From positions 930,001 through 994,000 of the forward strand of contig CAMPDV010000060.1 of NCBI GenBank assembly GCA_946699065.1: a stretch of 64,000 nucleotides of DNA. The letters are read 5' to 3'. Both the position numbers and the translations under genes were made by a program. Below, one piece after another: positions 23,400-33,668 of the stretch. Every line of letters starts with the position of its first letter. Position 1 is the stretch's first letter. The DNA comes from Loxodes magnus (lineage: Eukaryota > Ciliophora > Karyorelictea > Loxodida > Loxodidae). A model generated the notes under the pieces. That model saw nothing but the letters and a program-made list of their open reading frames with translations. It was not told the DNA's origin and ran no database searches.

Positions 23400-23735
23400 T
23401 TTTTTATATTGTAATAGCATATTTTAAATAGGTAGGAATGATCCTTAACTGAGATTAATTTTAACTCAAGTATCAGGAAGTACTTCAGGAGCGACAAACT
23501 GAGAAGGTAGGAGCCAAGCAGGGTAGAACTGGAGATGTTGAGAAATGGTTAATGAAAGATGCTAGACGGCAGGTCTTTTGGGGTACCACTCCGACCATAA
23601 CCTGTTAGGAGAAAGAATTTCTAAGGGAGTGAAACACTGAAGAAACTTCCAATAAGAAATTTTAATTAACAATAAATAAGATTAATTTAAAGAGCTTCAC
23701 AACATCGAGAGGGCTACGCGTTCTATAATCCAATT
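23400..23735 (+). repeat. short structured retroelement, family B (copy 1)
   Basis: A ~330-base element related to 37735-38030. Both carry a hairpin around CAGGAA: here AAGTA-TCAGGAAG-TACTT, there GGTA-CCAGGAAA-TACC, so the stem is kept while its bases change. Both end in the shared terminal hairpin (here 23688-23729, ending TTCTATAAT). The head is unrelated to family A. Confidence 0.6.
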
Positions 23736-24100
23736 TATGTTTTTATTATTTTAAATAACTTTTCCTTACATGAGAGCTTGTATTAAAAAATTTAGTTACA
23801 GATTTAATTTACAATCCTAGTATTTATAAGCATTTTATCTGCCTCTCACAAATGTTCTTTGTTCTACGTTCTGTCATTTAGTTTTCTTTATATCAGTTTT
23901 TTGCTTTGGTAAGAAAATGTTCTATTTACTGCCTTTTATTTAAGAAGTTTTGCTAATAGCATTTTATAAGACCAAAATATATCGATATTTTTTACAGTTT
24001 ATCCATTTTGATTTTTATCAATTAAGTCATTTTATTCATTAATGAGAATTAAAGTAACCTATATTTTCTATTTTTTCCTTTTTTCTTTCATTTTATAAAA
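23736..24100. other. AT-rich gap upstream of the Cys-rich gene
   Basis: No gene or repeat recognised; contains the upstream region of the gene at 24101. Confidence 0.35.
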
Positions 24101-24937
24101 ATGGAAAAAACGAACTAAAAATAAAAAGATTAAAACGTTACAGAACTCCCTTAGAAGTCAAAATATGTTCAACCATAAAATTAGAAAAAGAAACCCAAAG
24201 TTTAAGCAAGTAAAGAACGTATCTAGGAAGAATAAAAAGACTTGGCAAATAAAAATGACAATAAGTAATTAGCTAAAATATCTCATTTGAACTAATAAAA
24301 TAAGCAGATTAATAAAAGAAACTAATAAGCTCAGTCAAAATAATAAAAGCAATAACCTCTACCTTTAAAAAACAAAGTAACTTAAAGTAAAACTTCTTCA
24401 TTGTAAAAACAAAATACCTAGTAAAAAGAGAAAGAAGCAAATCTTCCTAAAATAGAAATAAAAGCAAAGTAGTGATATTTAGTTAAATTACTTTTTTTAA
24501 GGAAAATATTGGCCAAACAATAAAATTAAAATCAATTAGCTCGTTTTTTTTCCAAGATTCCTTTGCTAATGAGTAAATATGAATTATATGCCAATTTTGA
24601 AATAGATAGCATTCCTAATAAATGGAGCTTGAAAGAAGGATAAAATTTAAATCTTTTAGAAGAATAAAGAAAACAGAAATCTGATTTGTACGAATATTAA
24701 ATCAGTATTTTTAAGATAAAATAATGAAAAGAAGCTATTGCAGGGAAAAAAATTTTGCTAGATAGAAGTTGTGAGAATTGCCAATTCAATTATTATGAAA
24801 TTAGAAATGATTGAAACGGATGTTGTACAGCTAAATACTAATATTTACAAGAAAAGATTTGCTCTAATATTAGATGTAGATTTTGGATAAAGTATGAAGC
24901 ATGTGGAGATTGAAACTTAAATTTAGTTAAAAGTTGA
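24101..24937 (+). CDS. Gln/Lys-rich protein with a C-terminal Cys-rich domain
   Basis: Exact frame of 279 codons from ATG 24101 to TGA 24935-24937, four internal TGA as Trp. Residues 1-125 are low-complexity Lys/Gln/Ser. Near 130-165 comes KLLFLRKILA, then FFSKIPLLMSKYE, which resembles the N-terminus of the WD40 gene at 33669 (VIFLRKNLR, GRIPLLLFKYE). The last ~60 residues hold seven Cys: SCENCQF, NGCCTAKY, ICSNIRC, YEACGD, about 224-265. The pattern looks like a small zinc- or disulfide-bearing domain of a kind I do not recognise. Function unknown. The shared FLRK/IPLL/KYE motif suggests both proteins use the same docking segment. Confidence 0.6.
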
Positions 24938-25051
24938 TAAAATTAAAATCTATCAAAATGACAAATTTTTAAAATTTTGTCGAACAGCAAAATTAAATCA
25001 AATTAAAGCTAAAATAAAGCTTATTTTTATATTTAGTTATATCTAAACTAA

Positions 25052-25660
25052 ATGGAATAAGAAATAAAATCGATAGAATTTATTCTTATCCACTCTTCTT
25101 TTTTTGAATAAAGAAGCTGGTATCCAAAAGGATTAGCATAGATAGTTGCTTGATTATATTAAAGGAATAGATTTAGACTATATTTAAATATAGAGAGTTA
25201 TATAAATAATGAACTAAATAAGAAATTTATTAAGGAATTGGAACTAGACACCAATAAGTAAATACTTTTGTATTAATTTAAAAATGACAAAGTAAATATC
25301 TAAAACATGAACATTTATTGTAGAAATCTATAAAATAATAGAAATACTTCAATAGACAAAAACTTAAGTTTGGTACCTCAATACCTTCCTAGATTAAAAA
25401 ACATGTTCAAAAGATTTGTATGATTAAGATATAGAATCCTCTAAAGAGCTAGATATATTAGAAGATATTAAGATGACTAAAGGTATGATTTAAAATAAAT
25501 AAAAGAAATAAGTTTAAAATACCATTTAGGAATCTTATTTTAATACTTTATAAGCAAAATTTAAGTTTAACTAAAGCATATTTAAGACTAATAATTAGAT
25601 ATTGAAATCTAGTAATTAAAAGCAATTACTAGTGAAAATTTCAATAAATAAATAAAAATG
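25052..25660 (+). CDS. hypothetical protein, related to a copy at 53290-53710
   Basis: ATG 25052 opens a frame that runs into the short element at 25661. The stretch QNNRNTSIDK and its surroundings (NIYC before it) recur on minus at 53290-53710 with high nucleotide similarity over ~400 bases, including a run reading DLYDQDIESSKELDI in a neighbouring frame. Which frame is coding is not settled, since two frames look plausible in both copies. The 3' end appears to be interrupted by the inserted short element. No known domain. Confidence 0.35.
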
Positions 25661-26069
25661 ATTATAGAGCGCGTAGCACCTCATTGGCGCGCGGCTCTTT
25701 CAATATTAATATTTAATATTAAGAAAAATGTTCTCGTGCTTCTTGTTAAAATTCTAGAGGTCCGATGAATCATGTCAGCTTCTCCAAATGAGGAATCTTC
25801 TTATTAAAAATTATTCTTAAATCTTGAATCAAATGCTTCAGTCTTCTTGAATAAGGTCCAAATAAGAGATAGTTATTAAGTCGGTAATTAGAAGGCCCGT
25901 CAGTCAAACTTTCATACTGCTAGCTAGAGAACCTTCGGAGTAAGTTAGGTATGTCTCAACGAAGCTTATCCACCCTTCCCCATGGTGGTATCTAGTGCGA
26001 GATTACTCGCAATGCAGCATACACTGCACCAGATTACCTACTAATTTATCTGACGCTGCCGACATCCAT
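25661..26069 (-). repeat. short structured retroelement, family A (copy b)
   Basis: Full-length minus-strand copy: ATGGAT at 26069, three-way-junction head (outer stem GGTAATCT/AGATACC, hairpins GCAG..CTGC and TGCGAG..CTCGCA), protein-like second half (SSFGEADMIHR), terminal hairpin at 25661-25700. The outer stem keeps pairing relative to copy a although one base differs. Confidence 0.7.
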
Positions 26070-26244
26070 TTTATAATATAATAAATCTAACAGTTGACTA
26101 AATAATATTCGAATTAAGCAAAATTTAAGAATAAGATTAAGCAGGAATTAAAAATCTAGCTTAACAAATTTAAGCTTTATATTAGTGCTTAGAAGCTACA
26201 AAGTACACAGCATAAGAGTAATAATTTAATAAGTATTGTTAAGC

Positions 26245-26600
26245 TAACTTTTAAGATTAAAATTTTAAGGTTCTAATTCCTTATTATGAATAACTAAATC
26301 TTTGGTATATTAGTAGAAGTTAAAAAGGAGGAAAAAGAAAAAGAATTAATGAGAATTTATTCCAAATAAAAACTAAAACTAAATCCAAAATGTTTAGAAT
26401 CAAACTAATAAGACTCAAGTTTAAGATGATATAATATGAATTTTATAATTGACAAAGAGATTAACTATTTAAAAAGAAAATACCAATTCAATTATAATAT
26501 ATTTCCATCAAAAAAACGTAAAAATATACAAAAAATGAAAAAGAGAAAGATACTTCAAAAGATTTTAAATGGGGCTAGAGATTTTAGTTGATATTTAAAC
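26245..26600 (+). pseudogene. LINE internal fragment (copy L3)
   Basis: Matches the region ahead of the reverse transcriptase in the minus-strand LINE at 43880-46880: shared words include GCTAACTTTTAAGATTAAA, a CCAAA(A/G)ATGTT(T/C)AGA block and GACTCAAGTTTAAGATGATAT versus GACTCAAGTTAGGGTGATAT on the other copy (quoted in parts). No catalytic motif lies within this piece. Confidence 0.45.
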
Positions 26601-27036
26601 TTTAATTAAATAATATTGAATATTATTAGATTAATCTTGCGATTTAAAAATTAAAAAAATGTGTTTTCAAAGTAAAAGTTTAGATTAATTAAAAGTTGAA
26701 ATTATAAATATCAGTTCCTAATCTGTCATTAATGAAGTGTTTAACTAGCCAGTTTATACTACTAAAACAGCTTTTTATAAAAATGATTGTGGAACTTTAA
26801 CTGAAATTACTAACTAATAAACTTGAACTTTCTTTAAAGTGTTATAAATCTAAGATAAGATGAAAATAAAAGGCAAGAAGCTTATAATATTTTGAATATT
26901 TTATATACTTAAATTACCAAAGATTATGAACATTAAATTGAACATAAGCTTAATGCTTATACAGCAGTATCTGAACTTAAGAAACGATAGAAAGAAGATG
27001 TAACTCCGTCAATTTTCAAATAAATAAATAAATTTA
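26601..27036 (+). other. possible small gene, frame uncertain
   Basis: From an ATG near 26659 one frame reads MCFQSKSLDQLKVEI and later TAFYKNDCGTLTEITNQQ; a second frame then reads QEAYNILNILYTQITKDYE and KLNAYTAVSELKKRQ up to the element at 27037. Both parts look protein-like; joining them needs a frameshift or a very small intron near 26830-26860. No family recognised. Confidence 0.3.
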
Positions 27037-27530
27037 ATTATAGAGCGCGTAGCACTCTCGTTGGTGCGCAGCTCTTTATAAAAAAAATGTTTCATACTGA
27101 CAAGAATGTTTCTTACTGATAAAATTATCAGATACTGGTAGAACTTGTTCAATAATGGTATAATTATTCAGTACTAATAAAAATGTTCAATACTGATATA
27201 ATTTAAGAATAATCGTAATCTTTTCTACTTGTTCGAGGTCCAAGGAAATGGCAGGATTGTGTCTCATTGCATCACCAAAGCAGAGGACGACATGTGTCAA
27301 TTATGGGTACTTAAATTCCCCACTTCTGATGAAGCTCGCAATATTATTTCTTTTTCGTTCCAGAATTAAAAATTATAATAAGTCAGTGCCGAAGGTCTAA
27401 GAATCTTATGTCTCGAGGCCAAACCAAAGCAGAGGAAGACATAAAGTTGATTATGGGTACTTAACTTCCCCAACCTCTAATGAAGATGACCTTGTTGTTC
27501 ACCTTCGAACAACTATGGCGGTCTTAAAAA
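27037..27530 (-). repeat. short element with shared hairpin and internal duplication
   Basis: Minus strand. The 3' end is the shared terminal hairpin (27037-27077: AGAGCTGCGCAC...GTGCTACGCGCTCT). The body, 27200-27530, is GC-richer and contains two ~70-base imperfect direct repeats, each with ACCAAAGCAGAGGA and ATTATGGGTACTTAA (27277-27345 and 27424-27493). The far end has a hairpin GTTGTTC-GAAG..GAACAAC. The head differs from families A and B. Confidence 0.55.
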
Positions 27531-28105
27531 AATTTAATATATAGTAAAATAAAATAAAGCTAGATAGACTATTTAATTAAGTAGATTAACTGACTGAGAA
27601 TTAATTAGTCTCCTTATAAAAGGCTTAAATAAGTAAATAAACTTCTAAATCTAAAATAAATTAATATTTGCATGTATCAAAAAAAGGATTATTTTAGTTT
27701 GCTAATAATTGGAAAAGTTATGCTTTTTAGTCATCATAGAATATTGATGAATAAGAAATAAAAACAGGAACTAAAGGATTTATTATATTTTCAGAAATAA
27801 TCTTAATTCTAATCTTCTTATTTGTAAGAATTAACTCTTATTAGTTTAAAAGAAATTTAGGAAATATAAAGAAACAGTCAATAATGAATAATCTAGAGGA
27901 ACATAAAAGTAGATCTTATTAGAAATGAAAACATGGAATTTCATGCAAGTATTAAATTTAAAAATAAAGTACTAATGAAAATGTATTATAAGTATAATTA
28001 ATAAATAAGGAATTCAAATATTTTTTGTATTTAATATAAATTAGGAAAATTATTTTCATTTAATAAGATAATTAAACAATATTAAAGTAAGTTATATAAC
28101 TAAAA
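27531..28105. other. gap, possible membrane-protein fragment
   Basis: One plus frame at about 27660-27900 reads TGTKGFIIFSEIILILIFLF, a plausible transmembrane helix, but nothing else supports a gene. The last ~60 bases before 28106 resemble the sequence just upstream of the WD40 gene at 33669. Confidence 0.2.
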
Positions 28106-28655
28106 ATGGAAGATAAAAGAATACAATTTGTTAAATGCATTTTTCTACGAAAATTTATAAGATAAAGAAATTATTCCCTAGGCAAAATTCCCCTTTTTCT
28201 TATGAAATATGAAACCTACCCAACTTGTGTTTAAATAACTTATAAAAATGATCAAGTATGATCAAAGTTAGAGTAATTCTTTATATTTTGATTAAACTAT
28301 GTAGAGGCATACTAATGTTTTAACATCTGTAGCGATATCAAGGAACCAGAACTGAATAGTATCGGGAAGTGTAGATAATACTATAAAGATAAGGAATTTC
28401 TCACTGGTCAACTTATTCTAATTCTTAAAGATCATTCAAATACTACATCAAGTATTTAGATAAGTAATGATTCAAGTTTTTTAGTTTCTGACTCATTGGA
28501 CAATACAATTAAGATATGATACATTAATACAGGTAAGTACATATAGTCTCTTTAAGGCCATAAAAATTATATCATTTTTATTGCTTCAAGTGGAGATAAC
28601 AAATAGATTATATCAGGAGCAATTAAAGTATTACGATAAAATGGAAAATAGCAAG
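28106..28655 (+). pseudogene. WD40 gene, decayed copy with fewer blades
   Basis: Starts MEDKRIQFVKCIFLRKFIRQR, matching the start of the intact WD40 gene at 33669, and ends with KWKIAS followed by TGA in the corresponding place. In between only about three blades can be traced (NTIKIWYINTGKY in one frame), others are deleted, and the frame changes more than once. Both 5' and 3' flanks match those of the intact gene, so this is a segmental duplicate that decayed. Confidence 0.7.
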
Positions 28656-29100
28656 TTGAAAGCATGCATATACCTTTAAACTTTACAATTAAAAAATTAG
28701 CTACTAAAACTAGTTAAATTTCATCAAATCTTACATTTATCGATAAAAGTTCCAGAGGATATTAAGTAACTAAAAGTTAAGATATCTATACAAAGTTTAA
28801 ATATTAAAGTTTGAGATTCATTGATCTTTAAGTATTTTATAATAGATTATTAATATAAAATCAACTACTAGGACCTGGAAAGGCATATAAAATAAAGTAT
28901 AAAAATAAAAATTTTAAGAGTTCGAAATAAAAGCATTAAGTAATTAATTTTGTATTAAGCATAAACTAATAAGTTAATATTGGTAAAATTTTTATGTCGC
29001 TTTTGCTTTTTTTATATTATATAATGGTTTTACGATGAAATTTAGAAATTTCTATTAGAATTAGAAATATACATTAGAATTTATAAAATTGTGTAAATAA
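28656..29100. other. 3' flank of the WD40 duplicate, then AT-rich
   Basis: The first ~260 bases resemble the 3' flank of the intact gene (shared AAAATTTTAAG and TTCGAAATAAAAG near 28910 and 34900). Nothing else recognised. Confidence 0.4.
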
Positions 29101-29104
29101 AATT

Positions 29105-29335
29105 AAGAGGAACACTGATTCTAAACGCTGGACTGGATTAGTCACCTCATCATAAGATAGTAAACGAGCTTGAAATAGCCTGTGGGCGTACTGTAATTTG
29201 CAGATTAAGTTGATGAAGCTTAACCCACAATAAGAAGAGTGACCTCCATGGGAATAATGTGATCTCGTGAGACTTGAATAATTGATTTTTGAACAGTGCT
29301 ATGCACCATTGAGGTGGTATTTGCATTTTAATAAA
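29105..29335. repeat. possible single-copy structured element
   Basis: A GC-richer island of ~230 bases. Its right end has CACC-ATTGA-GGTG, close to the inner part of the shared terminal hairpin (CCAATGAGGTGC). No second copy of the body was seen. Confidence 0.35.
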
Positions 29336-29381
29336 AAAAGGAGTTTATTATGATAATTTATTTATTATAATATAAAATAAA

Positions 29382-30186
29382 ATGGCATCTAAGAAATAAC
29401 AAGCCTCTCTTAACGAGTAACTAAAAAATCTTAATTAAAATCTAATTAATCGAATAATCACCTTAATAAGAAAAGGATAATAATCTCAGGAATCCTTTGC
29501 CTTATCAATTCAGTTAATATTATCAAACATATAATATGAATTAAAAAAAACATAAAATAAGAATTGAAAAATTAGAATGGATACTAGAAAAAATAGTTGA
29601 AGAAATAAACCTTTATTTTCCATCTATAGAGAATGCAATAAATAGCATATAATCATAAATGAGATATAAAAAAGATGAGATTGATAACTAATATAATTAA
29701 GATTCATAAATTTTATTATTTTATTTTCTTAATTCCAATTAAAAAAAAGAACTTTAAGAAAAAGAACTTTAAGAAAAATAGAATATCCAACAAGAATTCA
29801 TATAAAGAATCAAAGGATAACAGGGAAGTATTCCTATGGACATAAAAATCAATAAGTAATAATAAAGCATTGGAAGAAAAATAATTTGTTATGCATGTTA
29901 AAAGTAGCATCATTATAAAAGATGTTGGTGAAGAAAATAAATCTATGAAAATAATATAGAAATATAATAAAAGACTTATTTCAAATAAGACCAACTCAAA
30001 TAGGTTAGATATATAGGAACAATTTTTATAATAGTAATACTAGGAATTTTAAAGTAAATTTTAGATGTAAAAGGGTAAATTGTGAAGACCAAATATAAAT
30101 ACGGAGATCATATTAATGAAGTCTTAAGCTGTTCTTTAGTTAAGAAAATATTTTAAAATTCATTGGATGTAAATTCCAATTTTTGA
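29382..30186 (+). pseudogene. Gag-like protein with PMDI motif and zinc knuckle (copy 3)
   Basis: Starts MASKKQQ. After ~55 residues an eight-A run shifts the frame by one; the second frame continues RIEKLEWILEKIVEEI (coiled coil), then GSIPMDIKIN, then the knuckle CYACQKQHHYKRC (CX2CX3HX4C, from 29887), and ends at TGA 30184-30186, in frame with the knuckle. PMD followed by a zinc knuckle is the layout of Ty3/gypsy-type Gag C-termini. No protease or polymerase follows: AT-rich sequence and then an inserted element come next. The homopolymer shift could be a sequencing error, so the gene may be intact in reality. Confidence 0.55.
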
Positions 30187-30277
30187 AACTATTAACTCAT
30201 TTTAACCTTTTTCTATACTTATTTAAAATTTTTAAATCTTAATTTAACTATATTTTTAAAGTTAATTGATCTATTTA

Positions 30278-30622
30278 AATTTTTTATTTTATTAATTAAT
30301 TAATTTTAAACTTAAAGAGTTTTGGACTGCAACTTCTTGCAGTTTAACGACCCCAACACTCCCTTCATAGGATAACGGGGATATCCTGTTGCTTTCGAAC
30401 AGCAGCTGCCAGGGAGCTCCATCGCTATGGGCAGCCAGGCTTCAAGCCCCTACCAGGAGTGGATAATCAAAAGGAAGGCGTTCCCTTGCAAAGGTTGACT
30501 TTAACCAGGGACTTTCTCAGCGACAGGAAAGGAACTTGTTCCTAGCCATAAAACCAGAAAGTATGATTCAGAAGGTCAATCTCAGCTCCCACCATCTTTT
30601 TAATTATAATTTTTTATTTTAT
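30278..30622 (+). repeat. short retroelement, family C (copy 1) with 15-bp target duplication
   Basis: Element 30293-30607, flanked by AATTTTTTATTTTAT at 30278-30292 and 30608-30622. It starts TAATTAATT and ends CCACCATCTTTTTAATTAT, as does the copy at 44876. The middle is GC-richer with several hairpins: GGATA..TATCC, AGGAAC-TT-GTTCCT and ACTTTCT...AGAAAGT. The 15-bp flanking duplication indicates target-primed insertion. Confidence 0.75.
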
Positions 30623-32270
30623 ATTGCCCTTTTTAAAGTCCATAAAAATATAAAGCAATTTAAATAATTTAAATTATGTTAAAGAATAATTTTTATATAT
30701 GAACAGAATTATATAAAAATCGCAGTAGTAATAAAAAAATAGAAAATTAAATTTAAAAAATTAGAAAAAAAAGTAAAAAAACTTGGTATTTTTGTGTTAA
30801 CATAGCCAAATTTTGTTCTATAGCGATAAGGAGTAAGTTATTTTGGGAAAAGACAAATATTTTATTTGAAGATAAAAAATAGGAATTAGTATTAAAGTGT
30901 TTAAAATTAAAATAGTTATGTTGCAATTTTTTAAAGGAAAATCTTATAAAATAGAAATTTTAATAATTTATTAGAAAAAAAATGGAACTTAATAATCCAA
31001 TTTTTTTTATAATATGATTATCATCAATCGAAAAAGAAAATTTATAAGTTATCAAGCGCAAAATTTTATATGCGTAAAATTATATTTTAGAAAATTAAAA
31101 TTTTTTAAGAAAAAGGAATTCAAAATTTTAATAATAATAAAAACTATAAATTAATATTACTAAATAGAAAGAAAATACTTAAAAAGAAATAATAGTCATA
31201 AGATATAAGGATGTGACTGGAAAAAAGTTTTTTAAATTAAAAATTTTAACCTTTTTTCTTCTTGCTTTTACGCTACTAAAAACTTTTTTGATTAGCTAAT
31301 AGAAAAAATTTTAGTGAAAATATAAAAAAAAGCAATCTTGACTTATAAAATCTAAAAAAGTATTTAAATTTTTAAGTTAAGTTTTTACAAAAATATTGTA
31401 ACTTATTTTTAAAAGAAAATTTTGATTCTTTTTTATATTAAATAAACTTATAACTGTTTATAAAATTATGTACAGTAAAATGCAATACCACTTAATAAAG
31501 CAATAACTCTATTTTTTATATTTTTATTATGAAAAATAAAATGAGAGTAGAAAAATTAAGTTTTTCTCTTTCTGCAACGCGTTTAAACAACCAAATATTT
31601 TGTGAAAAAATTATTTTATTTTCTATAAAACCAAACTAAAATGGAAAAAAAATTATACAATTAAATAAATATGGAAAAATATTTAAATATCAAACGAAGA
31701 TTGCTTGAATAAAATATTTGCAAATTTTCTAAGCATGAAATATTAAATGCTTATTCATAAAAAAAAACTAAAGAAACTTTATATTTTATGATGTAATTAA
31801 ACTTCTTAAAGAGCTATAGTAATTATATAAATTAAAAAAAGCAACACAATTCATTGATTTTAAGAGCAATAAAAAAACAATAAATTTATAAATTAATTAA
31901 TTCCTTTTAAAATAAAGCAAATACTTTCAAAACTTAGCTCAGAAGCATAAATATGTGAAACTATGGAAAAATAAAATAAGAAGAAAAATCCTTATTAACT
32001 ATAATTCATAAATTTTATTAAATAAAACTGTTAAATAAAAGCAAAAGAAACTGATGCTTTGCTTAATATATGCGAAGAAAATTGAACTTTGCTGTAAAAA
32101 AAATATTCGTATTAGAATCTTTAGTAGAGTAAAATTGAGCTTTTCCTTAAATTAAGATCATTTTAATTTTTTGAATGAGTTATAAAAAAGCGAGATGAAG
32201 AAAAAATTATATCAAACTTAAATTAATGTTAAAAAAATAAAAAATATACATAAAATAATAAATAAAGATA
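30623..32270. other. long AT-rich region
   Basis: Mostly A/T runs. From about 31660 to 32250 plus frames look mildly protein-like (for example VIKLLKELQQLYKLKKATQF near 31790), but frame changes and the lack of any family match leave it unsupported. Confidence 0.3.
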
Positions 32271-32590
32271 ATTATAGAACGCGTAGCACCTCGTCTGTGC
32301 TAGCTCTTTCAATATTATATTTAGTATTAAAAAAATATTTCTCATACTTCTTGTTAAAATTCTAGTTGTCCAACGAACCATTTAGGTTCTCCAAATAGGG
32401 AAGTTGTTTATTAAAGATTATTCTCAAATATTAAATCAAATGCCCAGTCTTCTTAAATAAGATCCAAATAATAATTAGTTTTAAGTTATCAGTTGGCTAT
32501 CAGCCAAACTTTCATACTGCTAGAGAGAATCCTCTGGTAAGTTAGGCTTGTATCATCTGAGCTTGTCCATCCTTCCCCGTGATGACACAT
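32271..32590 (-). repeat. short structured retroelement, family A (copy c, truncated)
   Basis: Minus strand. Terminal hairpin at 32271-32309 and the second half and middle of family A (GACAAGCTCAGATGATACA, TTTGGATCTTATTTAAGAAG). The three-way-junction head is missing: similarity stops near 32590, a 5' truncation typical of reverse-transcribed copies. Confidence 0.65.
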
Positions 32591-33668
32591 TTTAATTTAT
32601 AAAAAGGTTAAAAAAACATCATAAGACTCGTTAAAATCGTTCATATCTTCTCTAGGTTCATATTCTTGAATAACATTCCTTTTGCTATAATAAATCCTTT
32701 CCTTAGCAAATAAAGAGAGTAAAGAGAGTATATTACCTTTGTAGTAGTTTTTAATAAGTCATATATAAAATTATCAACTTGTATACATAAACAACTTGGC
32801 CAGAATGTTTTTTCTTTGAAGCAAATCAAAAGTTATTTTTCTGAAAATCCTAACTTTATCTGATTAAATTCTCTGCAATTTAAAGTCAGAAACTTTATTA
32901 AAAGTAGATATGAAAAATTTAATAAACTATGCTTGATTTGAATATTTTAATTAAAAGTTAGAAAGCAGAATATGGAATCGGAATGAAATAAATAACTAAA
33001 TGCATTAAAAGTAAGATTCAAGAGCATTTAACAACATAAATGATAAATACATTTCGAATGAGCATAAAAAAAAGATAAAAAGAGTTAAAAGAAAAAAGAT
33101 TTTTGTAAAATACTAAGAAACATAAGTAAAAATTCCGGAAAAGGATAAGATTTCTTCCCTCAAATTTCTATAATCAAGCAATAAGCATTCCTCCAACTTT
33201 TCTTATGATTTAAGTCTACGCATTTTTTTCACAGATTGTCAATTTAATTTTCAACAAAATTATCTCAAAGAGCAAATCTTGACTTCTACCTCAGTTCATA
33301 ATCTATTAATTAATAAAAGATTCCTAGTTATATAATAGATTTTTTAATTATAATCATGCTCTATATTTTTGCTTAAATTAGACTTTTTAATTTATTTTTT
33401 GAAGGAGCAGTAAAGATGTAATCTCTTAAGCTCTTAGTTCAAAACAGAGAAATTTGATTTTAAAATGATAGTCTTACTATAAAAAGAATGTAAGCTAGTT
33501 AAAAAGTTTTTTAATTAAATTATCAGAAGTAATAACGTACTTATAAGATAACTTAAGAAACTAATAATTAAAGTATTTAATTGTTGTGATTTTAAGTCTT
33601 AACATTTTTTTTCTTCGAAAGATGAGTTAATATCTAAGTAACTATTAAAATAAGTTATAAAATTAAAA
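32591..33668. other. gap, possible minus-strand gene fragment
   Basis: On minus, about 33060 to 32600, one frame reads a helical, charged sequence (SDKVRIFRKITFDLL, SKRNVIQEYEPREDMNDF) running up to the truncated element at 32590. No family recognised and no reliable start. The right ~60 bases are the 5' flank of the WD40 gene. Confidence 0.25.

Noticed and set aside
30293-30607. tRNA-derived SINE promoter in family C
   Set aside because: One stretch (GGTTTCAAGCC or GGCTTCAAGCC) resembles a B box with an extra base, but no A box at proper spacing was found.
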